This document shows, piece by piece, positions 1 to 6,178 of a stretch of 18,806 bases of DNA. The DNA is from Methanoregulaceae archaeon (lineage in GTDB: Archaea; Halobacteriota; Methanomicrobia; Methanomicrobiales; Methanospirillaceae). Where the stretch lies: the NCBI GenBank assembly GCA_019695435.1, contig JACTVF010000053.1, positions 1 to 18,806 on the forward strand. Direction: 5' to 3'. The notes beneath the pieces are model-generated. The model was not told the DNA's origin and ran no database searches. It saw only the letters and a program-made list of their open reading frames with translations. The position numbers and the translations under genes are program-made. The first letter of the stretch is position 1, and each line of letters opens with the position of its first letter.

Positions 1-239
1 TTTCGTATTGAGTGAAAGTCATTGATTCGCCTCAGGGCGTTCCTTCAGCGGCGGCATTCATCGTTTAATCAGGGGGGATGACAATCTCCGCATAAGATCT
101 GAACGATTTTCACAGGAACCGACAGGGACCAATCGAGTTCGCGTTTGCTAGCCTGATTGCGCCTTACACTCTGTGGCTCATAAATGAGCATGAAAAACAA
201 TTTGAAACTTTTTAAAAAAGCCAAAAAACTGGTAGTGCA
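1..239. other. Left-edge intergenic stretch, no supported gene
   Basis: All three forward frames at the left edge close within the first few codons, so no gene enters from the left on that strand. The reverse strand has one 40-codon ATG ORF (191 down to 69) with no ribosome binding site and no recognisable sequence. I treat the stretch as the downstream flank of the minus-strand operon that ends at 240. Confidence 0.5.
214..228 (-). terminator. Oligo-T terminator of the minus-strand membrane-protein operon
   Basis: Read on the minus strand, two T6 tracts (228-223 and 219-214) lie 12 to 26 bases after the stop codon of the membrane-protein gene. Archaeal RNA polymerase commonly terminates at short T runs without needing a hairpin. 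Assignment is from position and sequence only. Confidence 0.5.
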
Positions 240-1091
240 TCAGTATTTGTACCAGCGGCCCTTGCTGTCAAATTCCCCGGTCATCTGCCGGATGTTCACT
301 GCCGGGCTCCCTGTCAGGCTCCTGTAGAAACAGGCCTTGTAGGCAAGCAGAAGTGGCACGAGAAACACGACCCCAAAGAAGATAATGGCGGCAGTGACCC
401 ACATCCCGTCAGGGCCGATCAGGGATACCAGCTGTTGCGGGGTTATAGCGGCTAACTGGGACTCGTTATAGTGGGAAAGCGGCTCAAGTTTGTCAAAGAG
501 AAGCCCCTCCCAGACAAGGGCAAACACGAACAAGTCGATAAACGAGAGAACGCAGCAGATAACAAAAAATCCCAGCACATCCCTCGCATGGTCAGAAACT
601 ATACCGATGCTGCGACGGATGGAGGCAAAAATCCGGAGATCCTCAAAGGCTGCAGCTGTATCGCAGAAGAAGGTTAAAAACAGCGTGGGGATCATGACGA
701 AAACGGTAAGAAGTCCCATAACACCGTAGTCAGCAGAACCTCCTGTAGAAAGGATCGTGAAGATAGTGATCAGCGCAAAGACCAGCAGGAGCACGAAGAG
801 GATCACAAGCCAGGGAAGTAACACCCGGAAATAATAATGCACCCCTTCGCGCAACATCGTGCCGGCATTGGTCTCGTTATTTCTGATCAGTCCAAATGTA
901 CCGGCAACAAAGAGTACCATCACGAGCCCGGAGATAATCACAAGCCGGCTGGTAATGAAGGTACCGGAGATGTTCAACAGGATCCAGAGCATCGCGCCAA
1001 GCAGCCCCGCAACGACACCAGGAATCCAAAGCACTGGCGTCTGCCTGACAGAGCGGACCGCTTCCTGCAATTCCTTAAGAACCATGGTCAT
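240..1091 (-). CDS. Multi-pass membrane protein of unknown function (DUF7847-like)
   Basis: A 283-residue integral membrane protein with about six hydrophobic helices, near residues 20-42, 48-68, 88-112, 120-147, 172-196 and 230-255. A short amphipathic N-terminus and a polar C-terminal tail flank them. I see no catalytic motif. The arrangement recalls the archaeal DUF7847-type membrane proteins common in methanogens and haloarchaea, but this is recollection, not a search. Its ATG overlaps the stop of the upstream gene as ATGA (1088-1091), so the two are almost certainly co-transcribed and translationally coupled. A second in-frame ATG lies two codons later (1085-1083). T tracts follow the stop. 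Existence of the gene is well supported; the function is unknown. Confidence 0.85.
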   Translation of the reverse strand: MTMVLKELQEAVRSVRQTPVLWIPGVVAGLLGAMLWILLNISGTFITSRLVIISGLVMVLFVAGTFGLIRNNETNAGTMLREGVHYYFRVLLPWLVILFVLLLVFALITIFTILSTGGSADYGVMGLLTVFVMIPTLFLTFFCDTAAAFEDLRIFASIRRSIGIVSDHARDVLGFFVICCVLSFIDLFVFALVWEGLLFDKLEPLSHYNESQLAAITPQQLVSLIGPDGMWVTAAIIFFGVVFLVPLLLAYKACFYRSLTGSPAVNIRQMTGEFDSKGRWYKY

Positions 1092-1678
1092 CTGACCCGG
1101 GGCATGGCCACAATTTCCCGCACCTGGAGATCGAAGAAGCTTGCAGTATAGGCCGGGCGGATTACACAGACCGTATCCGCACCACTCGCCGTCCCGCCGA
1201 CCGCGATAACCTCTTCACCGATCCCGACCGCTCCCTGATCTGCGGCAATAAGTACGCACTCAACGGCGACTTTGAGGCCGACCGCGATCACGCGCCGCAG
1301 CGCTTCGGCGATCGCTTCGGTCCGGGACGCACCGCCGACTTTTGGGGACTTTGAAAGGGCACGTTCGAGACCGGAGAGGGCATGGGTGCCGGTCACAATC
1401 TTTGCGCCCTGTTTCCGGAGTTCCTTTGCGGTTTGCTCCGAGAACTCCCACTCGCCGGCTTTTATAAATCCCATCACGTGGGTCACAACAACAAGCGACA
1501 GGCCGGTCCCCTTCATAGCGTCAAAGAAGACCCGCGCGGTCTCTCCTGAACTGCTTGCGACAACGATGGTCTTGAGCCTGAGCTCCTTCGCCCTTTCGAT
1601 GGCAAAGCGCGCTGCATCCCCAGTATTTACCGGGCCGGGTTTATCGAAATAATAGCAGGTTTTTGTGATAAAGGTCAT
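1088..1678 (-). CDS. Stand-alone pyruvate kinase C-terminal-domain-like protein
   Basis: A 196-residue soluble alpha/beta protein resembling the C-terminal domain of pyruvate kinase found alone, without the catalytic barrel (COG1751 type). Supporting features are the N-terminal PGPVNTGDAARFAIERAKEL helix, the TIVVASSSGETAR strand-turn-helix near residues 37-49, a VVVTHVMGF segment near 62-70, and a glycine-rich C-terminal part (IAVGGTASGADT) followed by a hydrophobic strand. In pyruvate kinase this fold binds allosteric effectors. In stand-alone archaeal and bacterial proteins the role is unknown. It is the first gene of a two-gene operon and overlaps the downstream membrane-protein gene by 4 bases (ATGA). 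It is divergent from the GTPase gene. A weak AAGGT lies before the ATG. Confidence 0.85.
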   Translation of the reverse strand: MTFITKTCYYFDKPGPVNTGDAARFAIERAKELRLKTIVVASSSGETARVFFDAMKGTGLSLVVVTHVMGFIKAGEWEFSEQTAKELRKQGAKIVTGTHALSGLERALSKSPKVGGASRTEAIAEALRRVIAVGLKVAVECVLIAADQGAVGIGEEVIAVGGTASGADTVCVIRPAYTASFFDLQVREIVAMPRVR

Positions 1679-1805
1679 AAGTACCTTTTAATAAGCAGCC
1701 ATGAAAAACTTTGTCAGATTTTCTACTAGGGCAATGCCGGATTACCAGAGACGGATCCGACACGGCCATCCGTTGATATTAAAAAATCTAGAGATATGAG
1801 GAAAT

Positions 1806-2978
1806 ATGATGATCACCCTCGCGCTTGCTGGTAAACCAAACTGCGGAAAGTCGACCTTTTTCAAGGCGGCCACTATGGCGAATGCAGAGATCGCCAACTA
1901 CCCATTTACGACTATCAATCCCAACTTCGGCGTCGCATACGTACGGACGACCTGCCCCTGCCGTGGTCTTGACCTCACGTGCGGTCACTGCGTGGACGGG
2001 GTCCGGTTTGTTGCCGTCAACCTCATCGATGTTGCGGGACTGGTTCCCGATGCGCACAAGGGCAAGGGCCTGGGCAACCAGTTTCTTGACAACCTCCGGC
2101 AGGCCGACGCGATCCTCCACGTGGTGGATGCAAGTGGCGGGACCGACAGCGAAGGAAACCCGGTGGGTGCGGGAAACCACGACCCGGCAGAGGATATAAA
2201 ATTCCTGGGATTTGAGATGACAATGTGGGTGTACGGGATTCTTGAAAAACACTGGTCCCGCCTCTCCCGCCAGGCATCGGTCAAGTCGTTCTCCATCCAC
2301 CAGGGCATTGCGGAGGTCTTCACGGGCCTCGGAATCACTCCGGAGGAAGTGCGCGATGCGGAACTGCTGCTCAAACTCGATCTCGTCCATGCCCAGATGG
2401 AAGAGCTTGTGCCCTTCTGTGCGGAGATGGTCAAGATCTCAAAGCCGATGCTTGTTGTCGGGAATAAGATCGATGAGACGCCCGAAGCCCTGCGGGAGAA
2501 ACTTGCCGTACAAAAAGTCTCGTTTGTCAGCGCTGCATCAGAACTTGCGCTGAGGAATGCCGCGGCCGTAAACATAGTAAAGTACCTCCCGGGAGACAAG
2601 GCGTTTAAGGTCGCCGACGGGGTCACCCTCTCTGCGCCGCAGAAAGCAGGTCTTGTAAAAATCGCAGAGGTCATGAAGAAGAACAACGGGACCGGTGTGC
2701 AGGATACCATCAACCGTGCGGTCTTCGAGCTGCTCGACCGGATTGTTGTGTACCCGGTGGAAGACGAGAACAAATTCTGCAATAAGCAGGGTGATGTGCT
2801 GCCAGATGCTTTCCTGATGAAACGCGGCTCGACCCCCCACGACCTTGCGTTCCAGGTGCACACCGATATTGGCAAGGGATTCCTGTACGCCATCGATGCC
2901 CGCACCAAGATGCGGATCAAGGAGAACCATCTCCTCAAGGATGGGGACATTATAAAAATTGTAAGTGCGGCGAAGTAG
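1806..2978 (+). CDS. Ygr210/YchF-like OBG-family GTPase with TGS domain
   Basis: A P-loop NTPase of the OBG/YchF superfamily, 390 residues, cytoplasmic, probably linked to ribosomes or translation. The G1 loop GKPNCGKS is at residues 9-16, a G3-like DVAGLVP near 74-80, and G4 NKID at 220-223. The C-terminal part, about 310-390, has the look of a TGS domain (VHTDIGKGFLYAIDA, then LLKDGDIIKIVSA). A cysteine-rich insert between G1 and G3 (TCPCRG then TCGHC) is typical of the archaeal/fungal Ygr210 subgroup rather than bacterial YchF, which prefers ATP. Two adjacent ATGs (1806 and 1809) are possible starts. GAGG at 1798-1801 is better spaced for 1809, which gives MITLALAGKP. A T6 tract at 3057-3062 lies downstream. 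Confidence 0.93.
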   Translation: MMITLALAGKPNCGKSTFFKAATMANAEIANYPFTTINPNFGVAYVRTTCPCRGLDLTCGHCVDGVRFVAVNLIDVAGLVPDAHKGKGLGNQFLDNLRQADAILHVVDASGGTDSEGNPVGAGNHDPAEDIKFLGFEMTMWVYGILEKHWSRLSRQASVKSFSIHQGIAEVFTGLGITPEEVRDAELLLKLDLVHAQMEELVPFCAEMVKISKPMLVVGNKIDETPEALREKLAVQKVSFVSAASELALRNAAAVNIVKYLPGDKAFKVADGVTLSAPQKAGLVKIAEVMKKNNGTGVQDTINRAVFELLDRIVVYPVEDENKFCNKQGDVLPDAFLMKRGSTPHDLAFQVHTDIGKGFLYAIDARTKMRIKENHLLKDGDIIKIVSAAK

Positions 2979-3056
2979 GAGGCGGCAGGTGACAGTGTGT
3001 GACGAGTGTCATCCCATTGTCAGACACCCGCGCCGCTCCCGGGAGGAAATTTATCC

Positions 3057-3062
3057 TTTTTT
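3057..3062 (+). terminator. Oligo-T terminator after the GTPase gene
   Basis: A T6 run about 80 bases after the GTPase stop and about 40 bases before the TATA box of the next gene. Its position fits an archaeal intrinsic terminator separating two transcription units. Confidence 0.4.
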
Positions 3063-3101
3063 CGTGATTTTGACCTGAATTTGGCCCTTTTTACCACAAA
3101 G

Positions 3102-3110
3102 TTTATAATA
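3102..3110 (+). promoter_or_regulatory. TATA box for the 106-residue protein gene
   Basis: TTTATAATA lies about 50 bases before the ATG at 3156. Transcription would start near 3130-3135, leaving a leader of about 20-25 bases that carries a strong Shine-Dalgarno sequence, GGAGGTGA at 3144-3151, 4 bases before the ATG. Confidence 0.6.
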
Positions 3111-3155
3111 TGCCGCAGAGTATAGGGGAAATACCGATATTACGGAGGTGAATCC

Positions 3156-3476
3156 ATGGGTGGAGAGATATACCAGGCACAGGTGATCAGGAACTTCTTT
3201 GACACCATCACCGGCACGGACAGGAACCTGACACGCATCTACATGTGTGTCATGAGCCTTGCAAAGCTCCGCATGGAGACCCCGGAAAAGATGGCGTCCC
3301 TGCTCGACCAGCTCAAGAAGAGCAAGATCAAAAAGGAGCTCTCGGTCGACCTCCTGGACTATGTCTGCGACGCGGCAAACGATCTTGAGCTCGCAACTGT
3401 GCAGACTGCGTTTGGGGTAAAGGGTATCAAAGATGTGGCGCAGGATTTCAATGCGGTCAGCCTTGACAGTCTGTAA
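3156..3476 (+). CDS. Small helical protein of unknown function
   Basis: A 106-residue soluble protein, predicted mostly helical, with alternating charged and leucine-rich segments (SLLDQLKKSKIKKELSVDLL near residues 47-66). There are no transmembrane segments, cysteine clusters or catalytic motifs that I recognise. The gene is convincing for three reasons. It has its own TATA box (3102-3110). It has one of the best Shine-Dalgarno sequences in the window (GGAGGTGA). Its codon use is GC-rich in the style of the neighbouring housekeeping genes. A T6 run follows right after the stop. It may be a lineage-restricted conserved protein of Methanomicrobiales, but I cannot confirm that without a search. 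Confidence 0.8.
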   Translation: MGGEIYQAQVIRNFFDTITGTDRNLTRIYMCVMSLAKLRMETPEKMASLLDQLKKSKIKKELSVDLLDYVCDAANDLELATVQTAFGVKGIKDVAQDFNAVSLDSL

Positions 3477-3477
3477 C

Positions 3478-3483
3478 TTTTTT
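3478..3483 (+). terminator. Oligo-T terminator after the 106-residue protein gene
   Basis: A T6 tract starts 2 bases after the TAA stop of the preceding gene. Its position suits archaeal factor-independent termination. Confidence 0.45.
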
Positions 3484-3780
3484 CATTTGAATAATGGGTT
3501 TTAGAATTGTTCCCGGTGCTTAAGGGAGATTAGGCTCATAGGTATTTTTCCCTGCATAGCGAACCAGCTTGATCGTAACCGGGTTTTTTTTTTAATTTTG
3601 GTTCTGTAATACTGTAAATGATTCTGATAGGAACATACCCAAACTATAAAAATCGATAAAACGGTCTGAGGGTTCCCTGCCTCAGGGTCCCCCTGTGAGC
3701 ACAGGGGGTCAGGGGAATGTTTCAATTTTTATCAGAAATCCCTCCAGGCACCGCGCCACTTTCTAAACCCCTCAAACAAT
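3484..3780. other. Intergenic region rich in hairpins, no supported gene
   Basis: This stretch holds no convincing ORF on either strand. It contains a CCCGGT/ACCGGG pair (3512-3517 with 3578-3583) followed at once by T10 (3584-3593), and two tandem hairpins at 3666-3685 and 3689-3708. The reverse strand at 3579-3520 reads a 19-residue peptide (TIKLVRYAGK, then NTYEPNLP and a stop) that looks protein-like. An in-frame stop lies just upstream, so at most it is a remnant. Confidence 0.5.
3666..3708. repeat. Two tandem perfect hairpins
   Basis: The first hairpin pairs CTGAGG (3666-3671) with CCTCAG (3680-3685) around an 8-base loop. The second pairs CCCCCTGT (3689-3696) with ACAGGGGG (3701-3708) around a GAGC loop. 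They are GC-rich inside an otherwise AT-rich intergenic stretch. They could be a dispersed REP-like element or an RNA structure. No T run follows directly, so a simple terminator is less likely. Confidence 0.6.
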
Positions 3781-3819
3781 ATTTAAATCAAAAATATAAG
3801 TTGGATATAGTGATGGTAA

Positions 3820-4017
3820 ATGACGCTCATACCAGCATGTACCAAGTGGTTTTTGTTGGGTGTTGTATTACTCGAAACCGGATGGGTAATATCCAAAATT
3901 AACTTGATGGCAGGAATTGGTTTATTTCTTACTGGTTTTTGTTTCATTGGTTATTTGGGGTATAAATATCTCATTCCAGTCCTTGAAGAGTTGGTTAAAA
4001 AAACCAGAAATCGGTAA
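3820..4017 (+). CDS. Possible 65-residue small membrane protein
   Basis: A short ORF encoding two hydrophobic segments, near residues 9-25 (KWFLLGVVLLETGWVI) and 30-50 (GIGLFLTGFCFIGYLGYKYL), followed by a charged lysine/arginine-rich tail. This is a plausible small two-helix membrane protein with the basic tail in the cytoplasm. A TATA-like TATTTAAAT at 3780-3788 would start transcription near 3810, and GTGAT (3810-3814) could act as a weak Shine-Dalgarno site 5 bases before the ATG. No family is recognised. An overlapping ORF in another frame (3717-3902) is less credible. The region is AT-rich compared with neighbouring genes, so it may be acquired or decaying. Confidence 0.5.
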   Translation: MTLIPACTKWFLLGVVLLETGWVISKINLMAGIGLFLTGFCFIGYLGYKYLIPVLEELVKKTRNR

Positions 4018-4220
4018 ACAAGTGGACATATAATATTATTTCTTATATAACTCCCCCTCAAGGTAATCAATTTCAATAATCGCGCTCATACCAATCGCCA
4101 CTTATCACCAACCGCGCAAATGGCCGACCAAACGTGAACTTATCAGAACCAGAAAAACAGAGCCTCAAATGAGCTTGGATTAGGAGATGAGGCGGGCAGC
4201 CCGTACCTCCCCGCCACCAT
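4018..4220. other. Intergenic stretch with a GC-rich hairpin, no gene seen
   Basis: No ORF of interest on either strand. GGCGGG (4191-4196) pairs perfectly with CCCGCC (4210-4215) just beyond the stop of the minus-strand gene at 4221, followed on the minus strand by a short T5 near 4155. This is compatible with a terminator for that gene. The CCACCA next to the hairpin invites a tRNA reading, but there is no T-loop or acceptor stem. Confidence 0.4.
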
Positions 4221-4730
4221 TTATAGAATGCCCAGTGCCCGCTTGTAGGTATCGAGCATTTTTATGACATACTTCCGGTGTTCATCCAACGCCTGTTCAT
4301 CATCAGGAGAAGCGATCACCGCCACCGCATAGAGCAGGAGAAGGGCGTTGTCAAGTTCGAGTGTAGATAGATCTTCGATACGATCCGGAGAAAGGTTAAT
4401 GGCAAGAAACGCATGCTCGGCATCAGAAAACGGGGGTACCAGGTCAGGTCTGACCTGCGCGTTCTCAAACGCCTCTGCATACGCGTTTACGATCTTAAGC
4501 GCCTTTTTCAGTGCATCGTTCCCGCCACCGTCAGGCACCTGCGAAAGGGCTGTCTCACATTCGCGAAGGGTTTTCGGATACAATTCGAACTTGAACGAGA
4601 AAAATGCCGAAGAGATAACGTGTGCGGTCTTTTCCGGAATACGGCCAAAGACGGGTCTCATCCGTTCAACGTAATCTTTGAGAAATTTCTCCATGTGAAT
4701 CTCCTTGGATCGGGTATGCACCATACTCAC
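4221..4730 (-). CDS. Helical protein of unknown function
   Basis: The longest reading gives 169 residues, but the start is most likely the internal ATG at 4694-4692 (residue 13, MEKFLKDYVERMRPVFG). AAGGAG at 4706-4701 on the minus strand precedes that ATG by about 6 bases, giving a 157-residue protein. It is predicted almost entirely helical, with no membrane segment and no metal or nucleotide motif. Examples are ALKKALKIVNAYAEAFENA near residues 74-92 and LDNALLLLYAVAVIA near 126-140. A possible minus-strand TATA element, TTTAAAAA (4804-4797), lies about 100 bases upstream. The gene diverges from the metallophosphoesterase gene. I do not recognise the family. Confidence 0.75.
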   Translation of the reverse strand: MSMVHTRSKEIHMEKFLKDYVERMRPVFGRIPEKTAHVISSAFFSFKFELYPKTLRECETALSQVPDGGGNDALKKALKIVNAYAEAFENAQVRPDLVPPFSDAEHAFLAINLSPDRIEDLSTLELDNALLLLYAVAVIASPDDEQALDEHRKYVIKMLDTYKRALGIL

Positions 4731-4828
4731 CAGTGCACTCAGTCTGATGAATAGTACATGTGCGGAAATCTGACATGAACGTATCCTTCAGACACTTTTT
4801 TAAAGGATCTAACCCGGAGCATCACGGG

Positions 4829-4836
4829 TTTATATG
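4829..4836 (+). promoter_or_regulatory. TATA box for the metallophosphoesterase gene
   Basis: TTTATATG centred near 4832 places the transcription start near 4859, about 9 bases before the ATG at 4868. No Shine-Dalgarno sequence is present, so the message is probably leaderless or nearly so. Confidence 0.5.
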
Positions 4837-4867
4837 AGAATAAACGACCAATATCCATTCACTGGTT

Positions 4868-5644
4868 ATGGGCACTGTCATTTTTTCCGATGTACATGCC
4901 GATGCTGAGGCTCTCAGCCTCGTCGCAGCGTATATCCGGGGCCCGTCATTTCCTATCTATTTTGGCCCGGTCGATACCCTTGTCAACCTCGGGGACCTCC
5001 TGCACCGGGGTAACTGCCCGGAAACAACGCTTGAGATCATCCATGATCTGGCAAGGGGATTCCGGCTGGTGTCTGTGATGGGCAACCACGACCATGCCTT
5101 CCTCAATGGTGTCCCGGTTTCCGGAAGCGACGGGATGAGCGCCTACCGGCACGAACAGCTGCGCGGTTCTCCACTTCTTGACATCTTTTCTGAGATGCCG
5201 ATGGAATGGGTGAATCGTTCGATGCTCTTTGTACACGGGGGACCGCTCGATCTCGGCACCCAGACGCTCCGCCTCAAGTGCTGGCAGCGGCTTTCTCATA
5301 CGGCAGGTGACTCGTTTACCGGGTACCATTATACTGCACCGATGGCGTTTGACGCGCTCGAAAAACGCGGTCTTTTCTTCATGGTCTGCGGGCACCAGCA
5401 CACCCATATCTGCTGTCGCAAGACAATGGACGGGATCAGGGAACACCTGATCCGATTTGAACGGGATAAGGACGCCGTAGTTCCCGTGGGTGAAACCGAA
5501 GTGGCACGCATTCCGTTGGATATCCCGACACTCTTCAGGATTGGTGGCTGCCATGGAGACAGGCCGGAATTTGCCTATGCAGATGATACAACCTTTACAT
5601 ACATCCGTCTGACCCGCGGTACCCGGCACTCTAGCTCCATATGA
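4868..5644 (+). CDS. Calcineurin-like metallophosphoesterase
   Basis: A 258-residue soluble enzyme with the full set of calcineurin-like phosphoesterase motifs: D8 and H10 in SDVHAD, GDLLHRG (D43), GNHDH (N73, H74), VHGG (H123) and GHQHTH (H176, H178). These ligands bind a dinuclear metal centre that hydrolyses phosphomonoesters or diesters. The order and spacing resemble the protein phosphatase/ApaH-like subgroup, since GDxxxRG is followed closely by GNHD. The substrate cannot be told from the sequence. The gene stands alone, divergent from an unknown helical protein, with a TATA box at 4829-4836 and a very short leader. All metal ligands are present, so activity is expected. Confidence 0.9.
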   Translation: MGTVIFSDVHADAEALSLVAAYIRGPSFPIYFGPVDTLVNLGDLLHRGNCPETTLEIIHDLARGFRLVSVMGNHDHAFLNGVPVSGSDGMSAYRHEQLRGSPLLDIFSEMPMEWVNRSMLFVHGGPLDLGTQTLRLKCWQRLSHTAGDSFTGYHYTAPMAFDALEKRGLFFMVCGHQHTHICCRKTMDGIREHLIRFERDKDAVVPVGETEVARIPLDIPTLFRIGGCHGDRPEFAYADDTTFTYIRLTRGTRHSSSI

Positions 5645-5760
5645 TCCCACGAAAAGAATGTCGGTAAGTGCCGGACGGGCTGCAAAAAGTGTCCGAAAAA
5701 CAGAATTTTTAAGGATTTTCTTGGGTTATTTAAAAATGCAGCGATAATATTTGAGATATA

Positions 5761-5768
5761 TTTATATA
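5761..5768 (+). promoter_or_regulatory. TATA box of the antitoxin gene
   Basis: TTTATATA is centred about 26 bases before the ATG at 5791, the usual archaeal TATA-to-start distance. Transcription would therefore begin at or next to the ATG, giving a leaderless message. This is part of the reason for preferring ATG 5791 over the upstream GTG at 5782. Confidence 0.65.
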
Positions 5769-5771
5769 TGG

Positions 5772-5788
5772 TTACCACAGAGTGGTAA
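5772..5788 (+). promoter_or_regulatory. Palindromic operator between TATA box and start codon
   Basis: TTACCAC (5772-5778) and GTGGTAA (5782-5788) form a perfect 7-base inverted repeat around AGA. It sits exactly between the TATA box and the expected transcription start. A repressor bound here would block initiation. Antitoxins of this class commonly autoregulate, so binding by the downstream gene product is a reasonable inference. Confidence 0.6.
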
Positions 5789-5790
5789 TT

Positions 5791-5988
5791 ATGCCTCGTG
5801 CAGGCGAGGGACGATCAATCCGGATTGATCCCGAGGTGTATGAGGCTTTGCTTGCGCTTAAGCGTGGCAACATGACCTTCAGCGATGTCATTGCACAGAT
5901 GCTCCACGACTGCTATGGCTGGTCGGATGCCTTCCCGCCCAACCAGAGCGAACTGGGGGATTTCGCCGAGACGGAGACACCGGAATGA
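5791..5988 (+). CDS. VapB-like antitoxin / small DNA-binding regulator
   Basis: A 65-residue protein if it starts at ATG 5791, or 68 with GTG at 5782. The N-terminal half has the RSIRIDPEVYEALLALKRG pattern followed by TFSDVIAQMLHD. This is the strand-helix-helix signature of the archaeal VapB-type antitoxin family (COG1753/DUF217), which usually pairs with a PIN-domain VapC ribonuclease. The acidic C-terminal tail would normally bind the toxin. I prefer the ATG because the GTG lies inside a palindromic operator and the TATA box spacing predicts a start at about 5790. The stop overlaps a following ATG (ATGA at 5985-5988), as in toxin-antitoxin operons, but no PIN-domain gene follows. Confidence 0.75.
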   Translation: MPRAGEGRSIRIDPEVYEALLALKRGNMTFSDVIAQMLHDCYGWSDAFPPNQSELGDFAETETPE

Positions 5989-6083
5989 GTGATACAACCG
6001 GGATTTCCCCTGTGAGCGGTGGACACCGGTCATGCATCCGTCAGGAGCCGGCACCACGAACTGGCACATCCGCGACGACATAA
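5985..6083 (+). other. Tiny ORF overlapping the antitoxin stop; possible decayed partner
   Basis: A 32-codon ORF whose ATG overlaps the antitoxin stop as ATGA, the arrangement expected of a coupled toxin gene. The product (MSDTTGISPVSGG at its start) matches nothing I know and lacks the PIN-domain acidic residues. It may be chance, or the start of a toxin gene destroyed by rearrangement. Confidence 0.25.
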
Positions 6084-6136
6084 CACAGGAAAAACTTGAA
6101 TCGATCATCGAGAATGTCAAAGACTTGTTCACATAA
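6032..6136 (+). other. 34-residue ORF, possible gene fragment
   Basis: This small ORF reads MHPSGAGTTNWHIRDD and then a charged amphipathic helix (KLESIIENVKDLF). GCGGTGGA (6016-6022) could serve as a ribosome binding site about 9 bases before the ATG. It overlaps the preceding tiny ORF in another frame. The helix is protein-like, so it may be a real micro-protein or the 3' remnant of a longer gene. Evidence is thin. Confidence 0.3.
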
Positions 6137-6178
6137 AAAAGAGGAAAACGAACAATCGTAGAGGATCGCGCCGGCGCA

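Noticed and set aside
69..191. A 40-codon minus-strand ORF at the left edge
   Set aside because: It has no ribosome binding site, no recognisable sequence, and lies beyond the operon's T-run terminator.
1985..2950. A 321-codon ORF antisense to the GTPase gene
   Set aside because: It mirrors a well-supported gene in a GC-rich region. Its translation is serine/arginine-rich without motifs, typical of a shadow frame.
2990..3050. A possible C/D box small RNA (GTGACGA and later CTGA)
   Set aside because: The C box is imperfect, the D box is too far away, and no terminal stem is seen.
3717..3902. A 61-codon ORF overlapping the small membrane protein
   Set aside because: It has no ribosome binding site and no protein-like pattern, and it conflicts with a better candidate in another frame.
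4180..4220. A tRNA-like 3' end (CCCGCCACCA) near a GC-rich stem
   Set aside because: There is no T-loop, anticodon arm or 7-base acceptor stem. The stem is better explained as a simple hairpin.
4946..5650. A 234-codon ORF antisense to the metallophosphoesterase
   Set aside because: The plus strand has all metal-binding motifs. The antisense product has no recognisable features.
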